Positions 1 through 5,003 of a stretch of DNA of 5,003 bases are shown here, piece after piece (the stretch's first letter is position 1; each line of letters opens with the position of its first letter). The stretch is from positions 1 to 5,003 of the forward strand of contig JADJSD010000020.1 in NCBI GenBank assembly GCA_016711875.1, written 5' to 3'. The translations under genes were made by a program, and so were the position numbers. Under the pieces are notes generated by a model. That model was not told the DNA's origin. It made no database searches and saw nothing but the letters and a program-made list of their open reading frames with translations. This DNA is from Betaproteobacteria bacterium. GTDB taxonomy: Bacteria > Pseudomonadota > Gammaproteobacteria > Burkholderiales > Usitatibacteraceae.

Positions 1-72
1 CGAGCGCGGTCGGCGATCAATCGAAGCGAGGGCGGCGGCGTAGTCGTCCTTCGTCTTGATGATCTTCAGCAC
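1..72 (-). CDS. HigA-like antitoxin, N-terminal fragment (partial at window edge)
   Basis: Only the first 24 codons lie in the window; the gene runs off the left edge. It would neutralise the toxin encoded just upstream and repress the shared promoter. The start is GTG at 70-72, preceded by a good ribosome binding site (AAGGAG, 6 bases away). The N-terminus reads (M)LKIIKTKDDYAAAL, which resembles the opening of HigA-type antitoxins, where an I-[KR]-T-x-x-D-Y-x-A-A-L pattern comes before the helix-turn-helix domain. It starts 16 bases after the stop of the HigB-like gene, giving the toxin-first order typical of higBA. The DNA-binding domain is outside the window, so the assignment rests on the N-terminal pattern and the neighbour. 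The last visible residues (DRRPRS) fit the family less well and may follow another indel. Confidence 0.6.
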   Translation of the reverse strand, partial: MLKIIKTKDDYAAALASIDRRPRS

Positions 73-78
73 GGCTCT

Positions 79-84
79 CTCCTT
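79..84 (-). promoter_or_regulatory. Ribosome binding site of the HigA-like gene
   Basis: On the minus strand this reads AAGGAG and lies 6 bases before the GTG at 72. It is one of the clearest Shine-Dalgarno sequences in the window, and it decides the start of a gene of which only 24 codons are visible. Confidence 0.6.
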
Positions 85-88
85 CACG

Positions 89-375
89 TTAGAGACCCCA
101 CCGGTCGTACTCCGCATGCGTCCCGGCCATGACCACGAGAATGTCCCGTGCCGGTAGGCCTATCCGTACGAGAAGCCGGTAGGGAGTTTCCCCTTTATGT
201 TGCAGACCACGCGATTTCCGCTCAGGACGCTGGCCGTCGGGTACCGGTCAGTGACCGCGTGGGGCGTGACCCATCGGGCCTCCTCGGCCTCGAGCAACCA
301 GGCATCGACTTGGCTCTGAACATCGGGGTGCCGCCGTTTGAAGTCCTCCAGGACTTTCCTGCCGACAACGTCCAT
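89..375 (-). CDS. higB: HigB-like mRNA interferase toxin (RelE superfamily), frameshifted
   Basis: Toxin of a type II toxin-antitoxin pair. Family members are small ribosome-dependent mRNA endonucleases held inactive by HigA. The start is ATG at 373-375, with GAGAGG just upstream. The first frame reads MDVVGRKVLEDFKRRHPD, then RYPTASVL and NRVVCNIKGK, which are typical HigB blocks, but it reaches a stop at 160. In another frame the sequence continues YRLLVRI, then ILVVMAGTHAEYDRWGL and a stop at 89-91. The THAEYD ending is a hallmark of the HigB family. A single missing base around 178-196 reconciles the frames and gives about 95 residues, the usual family length. It is followed after 16 bases by the HigA-like start. 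Either this is a sequencing indel or the toxin is inactivated; given the same pattern in neighbouring genes, a sequencing indel seems likelier. Confidence 0.85.
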
Positions 376-400
376 CCGTGCCTCTCAGGGCTGGCGCCAG

Positions 401-440
401 ACACCAACGCTCCCTTACGGGGAACACCAAGAACGCTCCC
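401..440. repeat. Imperfect direct repeat upstream of the HigB-like gene
   Basis: ACACCAACGCTCCC at 401-414 recurs as ACACCAAGAACGCTCCC at 424-440, the same block with three extra bases inside. The pair lies 26-65 bases upstream of the toxin start, where a toxin-antitoxin operator would be expected. A role as operator for HigA is inference; no convincing -35/-10 pair was found here. The 124-base gap 376-499 holds no gene that I can support. Confidence 0.35.
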
Positions 441-499
441 ATGGCGGAGCAATATCGCCCATTCCTCTCCGACCCAGCAGAAAGTTGGGCTGCGGCGCG

Positions 500-1093
500 T
501 CAGACCAACGCAACCGCGCTGAACTGCTCTGCGTTATCCGAGAGTGGCGTCGCGCGTGTCCGTCGCCTCCGGAATCGGATTGAGCATCCTCCCACCGCCA
601 CCGCCAGTCCCAGCGGATCGAACATGTGAAGCCAGTATTTTCCCGGGCCGCAATCCGAGCGCCGCGCGCGCCGGTCGCTTCGGCACCAGGTCGGCCAGTT
701 GAGGAAAGTCTCCGGCGACCAGCGCCTCCGCCACGTCGATCTTGGTCGCCCGGGGATTCCCAACGACCGACTTGGCGGATCTGCTCCGGCGTCAGTTCGA
801 CGACACGCAGACCGAGATCCTCGGCCCCTGCCTGCAGTTCCCTGCTCGATCACCGAAAGGATCGCCGCGCGCTTCGTCGGGAGCATGTAGGGCTTCTCGA
901 TCGCGACAACCTGCGGGCCGTACTCCTCGATCGCCGCGAGGACAATGCGCCGCGCTTGGCCGACGAGATCGTGCGGCCGATGCCCGTTGCGGAGCGTATG
1001 CACGCCAAAAGAGATGAGTTCGCGGTCGCGGATGATGGCGAGTCCCATCTCCTTGGTGCCGGGATCGATTCCTAGGATGGTGTTGTGTTGCAT
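500..1093 (-). CDS. RuvC-like Holliday-junction endonuclease D, frameshifted
   Basis: RNase H-fold endonuclease of the RuvC type, expected to act as a dimer that cleaves four-way DNA junctions using metal ions. The start is ATG at 1091-1093. The first frame gives ILGIDPGTKEMGLAII with the first catalytic Asp (D10) and VVAIEKPY with the catalytic Glu (E66). It then leaves the frame. Removing one base at each of three sites (GGG at 840-842, CC at 774-775, AAAA at 638-641, minus-strand bases) restores ELQAGAEDLGLRVVELTPEQ, IRKSVVGNPRATKIDVAEAL, and KYWLHMFD with the final H-x-x-D metal site. Three single-base insertions return to the original frame. The corrected protein is about 196 residues, against about 170 for classical RuvC. 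The tail after AVAVGG is uncertain: another frame stops at 534. There is no clear ribosome binding site. It is a paralogue of the gene at 1211-1724. Confidence 0.8.
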   Translation of the reverse strand: MQHNTILGIDPGTKEMGLAIIRDRELISFGVHTLRNGHRPHDLVGQARRIVLAAIEEYGPQVVAIEKPYMLPTKRAAILSVIEQGTAGRGRGSRSACRRTDAGADPPSRSLGIPGRPRSTWRRRWSPETFLNWPTWCRSDRRARRSDCGPGKYWLHMFDPLGLAVAVGGCSIRFRRRRTRATPLSDNAEQFSAVALV

Positions 1094-1202
1094 GACGGTG
1101 GTTCGTGACAGGTATTCAAATGCCCTCCCGGGCTGCCCGTGGTGGGTTCCCTGCGGACCCCATGAGGACAGCGGCGTTCCGGCAAGGCGGAATCGCAGAC
1201 TT

Positions 1203-1220
1203 CGGCCGGATTACCGGCCG
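1203..1220. repeat. Perfect hairpin after RuvC-like gene C
   Basis: CGGCCGG (1203-1209) pairs exactly with CCGGCCG (1214-1220) across a 4-base loop. On the minus strand the loop is TAAT and contains the stop codon of RuvC-like gene C. There is no T-run after the stem, so it is not a canonical intrinsic terminator, but it could weaken transcription into gene D or protect the upstream mRNA. The rest of the gap 1094-1210 holds no gene that I can support. Confidence 0.45.
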
Positions 1221-1724
1221 CGGGAGGGCGGTTGCGGTGACCGCTGGTGATGGAGCGCCAGCGCCACTGCGTCAAAGAGGTTGTACCAGTACCGCTCCTT
1301 CCAGCGGCGATCCTGGGTGAGGTGCACGCGAAGTTGTGGGAAGCGATGCGCGACGGCCACGGCAACCTCTGGTTTTTAGCCCAGCCGTTCCCGACAAGCG
1401 TCTTGCGAGCGGTCTGAGGTGCGTATCCTGAGAACGTCGCTGACCTTGCGCGGCGATGCGCCGAACCTCTCGGGTGAGCTTGTGCAGGTCGTTTAGCCAG
1501 GGCAACGAATGTGGGTGTGTCTTCTCCACGACGATCGCGGTCGGCTGGTGCGCGTTCGTCAATCGCTGGATGTGCTCGCGGGCGACCGCGAGTCGCCGCC
1601 GGCGCGGCGAGTCTTTCAGGTTGAGCACGCCGCTGGCGGCGAGTCGGCGTCCCACGAGGACGGCATAGCCGAGTTCGCGGAGTCCGGGATCGAGGGCGAG
1701 GATGGTCTCAGGTGTCTTGCGCAT
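1211..1724 (-). CDS. RuvC-like Holliday-junction endonuclease C, frameshifted
   Basis: Second RuvC-type endonuclease. The start is ATG at 1722-1724, inside the end of winged-helix gene B (17-base overlap), which suggests coupled translation. Catalytic motifs are ILALDPGLRELGYAVL (D12) and AIVVEKTHP (E68). The first frame then departs from the family. Restoring one lost base near 1451 gives GYAPQTARKTLVGNGWAKNQ, matching the RuvC pattern in which a P-x-x-x-[RK]-K-x-[VL]-x-G-x-G segment precedes a lysine. Restoring another near 1368 gives VAVAVAHRFPQLRVHL and RYWYNLFDAVALALHH, which holds the terminal catalytic Asp (D152). It stops at TAA 1211-1213. The corrected length is 171 residues, almost that of E. 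coli RuvC. The residue three before the last Asp is Asn, where gene D has His. It shares the DPG, VEK/IEK, FPQL and YW-x-x-FD blocks with gene D. It is too short and lacks the zinc ribbon expected of TnpB-like nucleases. Confidence 0.8.
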
Positions 1725-2249
1725 GGCGTTTGAGGAGATAAATGAAAAGCGCGGTTCGTGATCGGCGGATTCGTTCCGCCGGGACGGCCATCGTTCTGGC
1801 GAGCGCCCGCTGAATGACGCGATCCGGGTAGAGGTTGAGCGCGGCCTGCAGTGGCTCGTCGTCGCCCGTCTCCCCCAACGCCTTCTGCAAGCTCGCGACG
1901 GTGAACAGCCGAGAGGGGTCTGCGGGCAGCTGTTGGGCTGGGTGGGCGGCGGTGTCAGCGCCTCGACGCGACGAATGGTCACGCGCACATGGCCGTTGAG
2001 CCGCTCGGCATCGAGATAGCCGGCCTTCCGGAGGTGACCGAGCCATGAGCGCACGGTCCCCTCGGGAAGCCCCATCTCCACACCGATCGTCGCTGGCTCT
2101 ACCTCGAAGCTGTCAGCGCCGGCGGGCTGCCGCGCCAACAACTCGAGATAGAGCCAGATTCCCGCGCGCATGCGTCGCAGGTGAAATGCCTGCGGATGCT
2201 CGATGAGGCGGCGGTCGAGGGTGATGGTGATGGGGCTAGAGATGGTCAC
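1708..2249 (-). CDS. Winged-helix DNA-binding protein B, possible replication protein, frameshifted
   Basis: No named family recognised. The start is GTG at 2247-2249, overlapping the end of gene A by 14 bases; no ribosome binding site is visible, so it probably depends on translational coupling. Residues about 28-92 form a winged-helix domain: GIWLYLELLA, then IGVEMGLPEGTVRSWLGHL as the helix-turn-helix, KAGYLD, and a wing strand HVRVTI. A Pro/Thr-rich linker follows from about residue 97. One base is missing somewhere in 1900-1960. The second frame then gives RLFTVASLQKAL and a helical tail ending RALARTMAVP, IRRSRTALFIYLLK and a stop at 1708-1710. The corrected length is 180 residues. The tail is clearly related to that of gene A. 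A winged helix plus a helical C-terminal domain suits a plasmid- or phage-type replication or DNA-binding protein, but this is inference. Confidence 0.7.
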
Positions 2250-2872
2250 GATGTGGTTGGTTCAGCTTTGTAAGCAGGAAGCGGAAGAGAGCCGTCCTGG
2301 ATCGTCGAATCTGGCGGGTGGGCGTCGCCTCGACACGCTCGAGAGCGCGACGAACGGTCTCTGCGGAATGCGCTGGCAGAAGCTCGCGCATCTCGGGCGT
2401 CCGCCTCCGGGCCGAGTTCGGCGAGAACGCGGCCAAGTAGATCGCCTCCTTCCCCCTGCCCCCCAACCTCCGGCGTTGTTGCTGAAGCTGAAGCTGCAGC
2501 TGCTGCGCTGCTGCCGACGGGAACCTCACTATGAGCGACGGGCGTTTCGCTGCTCGCACCAGGGGCAATCGCGCGTGGCGGGTCCACCTTGCCAGGCCAC
2601 ATTGCGAGCTGGATGACAAGGTACGGAGCCGGGTTCAATGGGCGAATAAGTCCAAGGTCGGAGAGGCGAGCGAGATCGGCGAGCAATGACGGCTCGTCGA
2701 TCGTCAGCGCAACGGCGATCTGGTCGGAGCGCTTGCTGACCACGCCGTTGAAGTTGGCGGCCTTGAGAAGTGCGAGATACGTCCAGACGGCGTCGCCGAC
2801 ATTGCTCCGAAATTCGGGCACGGCGAGCAGCCCGCCAATCAGGGCGTCGTGAAGTTGCGCGACGCTCGTCAT
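2236..2872 (-). CDS. Winged-helix DNA-binding protein A, possible replication protein, frameshifted
   Basis: No named family recognised. I chose the ATG at 2870-2872 because it overlaps the XRE stop in an ATGA arrangement and the conserved-looking protein begins there; an upstream in-frame ATG at 3013 would read far into the XRE gene. Residues about 25-90 look like a winged helix: VWTYLALLKAANFNG, SDQIAVALTIDEPSLLADLA, then RLSDLGLIRPL and YLVIQL. Residues 100-143 are a low-complexity linker rich in Pro, Ala, Ser and Gly. One extra base in the run at 2395-2397 breaks the frame. Removing it joins LLGRVLAELGPEADA to EMRELLPAHSAETVRRAL, and the protein ends with IRRSRTALFRFLLTKL. The corrected length is 211 residues. 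The last 38 or so residues match those of gene B at nearly half of positions, so the two are paralogues in the same operon. Confidence 0.7.
2478..2514. repeat. Imperfect CTG/AAGCTG repeat in the linker of gene A
   Basis: A run of GCTGAAGCTGAAGCTGCAGC followed by TGCTGCGCTGCTGC. It encodes the Ser/Ala stretch (SSAAAAASASA) of the linker in gene A on the minus strand. It is probably a slippage-prone coding repeat rather than a separate element. Confidence 0.5.
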
Positions 2873-3153
2873 GTATGCGGTTGGACATCCTCCGCGAATG
2901 TGCTGCGGGCCTGCGTGTAGAGGCCCCAGTAGAGCGACTCGACAAGCGTGTCGAGGGCTCTTGCGAGAAGGAACAGGTTGGTCACCGATGGCAGGTAGCG
3001 CCCACGCTCCCATGCGGACACGACGGAACGCGTTCGCCCGATGCGAGCGCCGAGATCGCGTTGGCTGAGGCCGGCCGCGATCCGGTAGCTCCGGATCTGG
3101 TTCGGGTGGCGCGACGGGTGCTGGTTGAGTCGTGGGGTCTGCTGAATCGGCAT
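2869..3153 (-). CDS. XRE-family helix-turn-helix transcriptional regulator
   Basis: A small repressor-type regulator of 94 residues with an intact reading frame. The Cro/C1-type helix-turn-helix spans about residues 17-72: IRSYRIAAGLSQRDLGARIG, then RSVVSAWERGRYLP and LFLLARALDTLVESLYWG. The LSQRDLG and VSAWERG blocks are the classic XRE signature. The N-terminal 16 residues are Pro/Gln/His-rich and probably unstructured. The start is ATG at 3151-3153 with only a weak ribosome binding site. It is the first gene of the leftward operon: its stop overlaps the start of gene A (ATGA). It lies divergent from the small gene and recombinase, the usual position for a mobile-element repressor controlling both directions. 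Its targets are inferred from position. This gene shows no frameshift. Confidence 0.92.
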   Translation of the reverse strand: MPIQQTPRLNQHPSRHPNQIRSYRIAAGLSQRDLGARIGRTRSVVSAWERGRYLPSVTNLFLLARALDTLVESLYWGLYTQARSTFAEDVQPHT

Positions 3154-3169
3154 GCCGCCACTCTACAGG

Positions 3170-3198
3170 CTAATAGAATCCTGCCAAGATGGGGTCAC
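3170..3198 (-). promoter_or_regulatory. Candidate promoter of the leftward operon
   Basis: On the minus strand, GTGACC (3193-3198) and TATTAG (3170-3175) are separated by 17 bases, a sigma70-like arrangement with a weak -35 (4 of 6 consensus bases) and a good -10. The -10 ends 16 bases before the ATG of the XRE gene, which would leave a very short leader and fits the lack of a strong ribosome binding site. It is a single weak match read by eye. Confidence 0.3.
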
Positions 3199-3218
3199 GC
3201 GCCGTTTTCGCCCCAGCC

Positions 3219-3227
3219 TGTGGATAA
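3219..3227 (-). promoter_or_regulatory. DnaA box-like site 1 (perfect TTATCCACA)
   Basis: TGTGGATAA on the plus strand is the exact reverse complement of the classical DnaA box TTATCCACA. It belongs to the 12-base block CCTGTGGATAAG (3217-3228), which recurs inverted at 3434-3445. It lies between the XRE gene and the small gene. Confidence 0.55.
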
Positions 3228-3283
3228 GTGGCGCTTGACCACTCGCGCGAAGCGTGTTTGACGCGTCCGCCCTCCTTCCCGAG

Positions 3284-3292
3284 TTGTCCACA
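3284..3292 (+). promoter_or_regulatory. DnaA box-like site 2 (TTGTCCACA)
   Basis: TTGTCCACA differs from the classical box by one base and equals the form favoured in high-GC actinobacteria. It is followed by GGG, and the flank matches site 3 (CCACAGGG in both). It lies just upstream of the preferred start of the small gene at 3311. Confidence 0.5.
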
Positions 3293-3310
3293 GGGTGGCA
3301 GGGTGTGGGC

Positions 3311-3541
3311 ATGCACACGTCCCCAACCGCCGGTCCTACCTCCGGTCAACTCCTGGCTTCCGCAGGTCAGGACGCCGAGCCCGCTCGCTTCGCCTTCGCG
3401 CTCACACGGGCCGACGTCGATGAGTTCCGCGAACTTATCCACAGGGAGTGCGGCGATGAAATGAGCCCCGAAGAGGCTTGGAAACGGGCCTCCGAGGTCC
3501 TAGCGCTGCTTGACGGATTCTCGGTCGCAAGGAATTACTGA
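3311..3541 (+). CDS. Small conserved-looking protein next to the recombinase, function unknown
   Basis: I do not recognise a named family. The ATG at 3311 gives 76 residues; an in-frame ATG at 3254 would give 95 residues but would place DnaA box-like site 2 inside the gene and add a low-complexity N-terminus, so 3311 is preferred though not certain. The conserved-looking core is at the end: DVDEFRELIHRECGDEMSPE followed by EAWKRASEVLALLD. It is an acidic, amphipathic helical segment of the kind seen in small proteins encoded beside recombinases in mobile elements: F-x-x-L, a short loop, then E-E-A-x-x-x-A-x-x-x-L-x-L. It stops at 3539-3541, only 10 bases before the recombinase start, so the two are surely cotranscribed. 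The frame is intact. It could be an accessory or directionality factor for the recombinase (inference). Confidence 0.7.
   Translation: MHTSPTAGPTSGQLLASAGQDAEPARFAFALTRADVDEFRELIHRECGDEMSPEEAWKRASEVLALLDGFSVARNY
3435..3443 (+). promoter_or_regulatory. DnaA box-like site 3 (perfect TTATCCACA)
   Basis: A perfect TTATCCACA lying within the small gene. The extended block CTTATCCACAGG (3434-3445) is the exact reverse complement of 3217-3228, so the two form a 12-base inverted repeat about 205 bases apart. The match inside a coding region could be partly coincidental. Confidence 0.45.
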
Positions 3542-3551
3542 GTAGGCAGCT

Positions 3552-5003
3552 ATGCCCTCACGCGTCCACCTCATCTACGCTCGCAAGTCCTCAGAATCCG
3601 AGGATCGGCAGGTCCTCTCGATCGGTTCCCAGATCCAGGAGCTCAAGGAGCTGGCGCTGCGTCGTGGCATTGAAGTCGCCGAAGTCCTCGAGGAGGCCCA
3701 CTCGGCGAAGGCGCCTGGCCGCCCGGTGTTCGGCGACCTCATGCGGCGGATCCATCGTGGCGAGATCGCCGGCGTCTTCTGCTGGAAGATGGATCGGCTC
3801 GCTCGAAACCACTTTGACACGGGCCAAGTGCTGCAGGCCCTCGCCGACGGCAAGCTGCCCAGTGTCATCACCACCGACCGGACATACACGGCCGATGGAA
3901 ACGACCGCTTCCTTGGCAACTTCGAGCTCGGGATGGCGACCAAGTACATCGACGACTTGCGCCAAAACGTGAAGCGCGGCAATCGGGCCCGGTTTCAGCG
4001 CGGATGGCCCAACTTTCGGCCTCCCCGTCGGCTACCTCGAGACCGCGCCTACAAGACCGTCATCAAGGACCCCGAGCGATTCGACATGCTCCGGCGGGCG
4101 TGGGACCTGATCCTCTCCGGATCAATGCGCCCGAGCCAAGTGCTGCGAATCCTGAACGACCAGTGGCAGTTTAGAACTCGAAGGACCGCCCGGCGAGGCG
4201 ACGCCCCTTTGTCGCACAGGCAGCTCTACGACTTGTTCTCGAACCACTTCTACACCGGCGTCATTCGTCTCAGGTCTGGTCGGAGACCTATCAAGGGCGC
4301 ATTCCCGCGATGGTCACGCGGGAAGAGTTTCCTTCGCACGCAGGAACTTCTCGGCCGCGCCGGGCACAATGGGAACTCCAAGCACGAGTTTGCCTACTCA
4401 GGGCTGCTTTCTTGTGCCAACTGCGGCCGGACAATGGTCGGCGAGCAGCACATCAAGCCGTCGGGCCGACGCTACGTGTACTACCGCTGCCATCGCCGTG
4501 GCGCAGACGCGAAGTGTGCTGAGCCAACCATGCCCGAGCAACTGTACGAGGAGCAGGTCGTGGCGCAGTTGGGCGCATGCGGATTCCGGATGGAGTGGCG
4601 TGGTGGGTCCGACGGCACCTTGAGCATTCCCTCGGGCAGGAACTGGCCCAGAGGGGCGTGTCTCGGGAATCCGGTCAGCGCGCGTTGAAGGATGCCATGG
4701 TCGAGAGTGAGAACTTGCTCACGCTCCGACCCCGTGGCCTGGTGGATGACGAGACGTTCGTGCGTCGCCGGGATGAACTCAGCGACCGGCAGGCGGCGAT
4801 CAAGGTCGAGCTGGAGCGGCCACAGGCGACACCGGCCGAGCTGCTTGGACGATTCGATGCCGTCCTCGACTTCGCACGGAATGCGCCTGAATCCTTGAGG
4901 AATGGCACCCCAGTTCAGCGCCGCCAGATCGTCCAGACGATAGGGTCGAACTGGAAGGTGGGCGACCGAAAAGCGCTCTACTTAGCCAAAGCGCCGTTCT
5001 CCA
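3552..5003 (+). CDS. Large serine recombinase (site-specific integrase), partial at right edge, frameshifted
   Basis: Serine-type site-specific recombinase that cuts and rejoins DNA at attachment sites through a phosphoserine link. The ATG at 3552 lies 10 bases after the small gene. The N-terminal resolvase domain (about 1-145) begins IYARKSSE with the nucleophile at Ser13 (Y-x-R-x-S) and includes SIGSQIQEL, FCWKMDRLARN and TKYIDDLRQNVKRG. A recombinase domain follows (about 165-265: VIKDPERFDMLRRAW, LSHRQLYDLFSNHFYTGVI). The zinc ribbon has Cys288, 291, 313 and 322. Five indels occur: an extra base in CCCC 4023-4026 compensated near 4038-4042, a lost base near 4281-4283 compensated in TTT 4328-4330, and a lost base near 4575. 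Across them GYLE and ETYQGRIPAMVTREEF are restored, and a long charged helical region (GQRALKDAMVESENLLTL, DELSDRQAAIKVELE) continues to the window end. The length exceeds small resolvases and IS607 TnpA. Confidence 0.93.

Noticed and set aside
148..1075. Several open plus-strand frames (148-522, 338-583, 626-1075, 742-1017)
   Set aside because: They lie opposite the HigB-like and RuvC-like D genes, have no recognisable motifs and an Arg/Pro/Ala composition typical of antisense shadows in high-GC DNA.
500..1724. RuvC-like domains as TnpB, IscB or Cas-type nucleases linked to a serine recombinase (IS607-like idea)
   Set aside because: The corrected proteins are about 170-196 residues, with RuvC resolvase spacing and no bridge helix, zinc ribbon or guide-RNA-like region. 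The recombinase is of the large type, not IS607 TnpA.
1272..2249. A single long open frame joining the winged-helix B start to a RuvC-like domain, which looks like a fusion protein
   Set aside because: The middle part is meaningless in this frame. A lost base makes gene B run into the frame of gene C. Gene B has its own tail and stop at 1708, and gene C has its own ATG at 1724.
2246..3013. An upstream ATG at 3013 that would extend gene A by 47 residues
   Set aside because: The extension lies entirely inside the XRE gene in another frame and has no family-like content. The ATGA overlap at 2869-2872 is a better start.
3575..3982. Long open frames on the minus strand opposite the recombinase
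   Set aside because: They are antisense to the strongly conserved catalytic domain and show no motifs of their own.
1..5003. CRISPR array, tRNA or rRNA
   Set aside because: No regularly spaced repeats and no cloverleaf or conserved rRNA segments were seen on either strand.

Overview
The window is high-GC bacterial DNA (roughly 60-65% G+C by eye), with GTG as well as ATG starts and tightly packed, partly overlapping genes. The content points to an integrative mobile element or a remnant of one. The host phylum cannot be fixed from this sequence.

Layout. Five closely packed genes run leftward from about 3153: an XRE-type regulator (2869-3153), two paralogous winged-helix proteins A and B (2236-2872 and 1708-2249), and two paralogous RuvC-like Holliday-junction endonucleases C and D (1211-1724 and 500-1093). 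The first four overlap by 4, 14 and 17 bases and so look like one operon. D follows after a gap of about 117 bases that holds a perfect hairpin. Further left on the same strand is a HigB-type toxin (89-375), followed after 16 bases by the first 24 codons of a likely HigA antitoxin (1-72). Rightward, after a divergent control region, come a small protein (3311-3541) and a large serine recombinase (from 3552, running off the right edge).

The divergent region and the start of the small gene contain three DnaA-box-like 9-mers, two of them perfect TTATCCACA.

As a working model (inference), the recombinase integrates and excises the element, and the small protein may assist or direct it. The XRE protein would control the divergent promoters. 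The winged-helix pair may act in replication or DNA binding, and the RuvC-like pair would resolve branched DNA produced during replication or recombination. The duplication of both the winged-helix and the RuvC gene inside one overlapping operon is the most unusual aspect.

Caution on sequence quality: seven of the nine genes are complete or substantially visible apart from the partial HigA and the intact XRE and small genes, and all six of the longer ones (HigB, D, C, B, A, recombinase) are broken by single-base indels, about 13 in total. Several lie in short homopolymers, and the recombinase shifts cancel in pairs. Read across the shifts, every protein regains family motifs and normal length. 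This looks more like uncorrected sequencing indels than gene decay, so the coordinates below give the full reconstructed genes.
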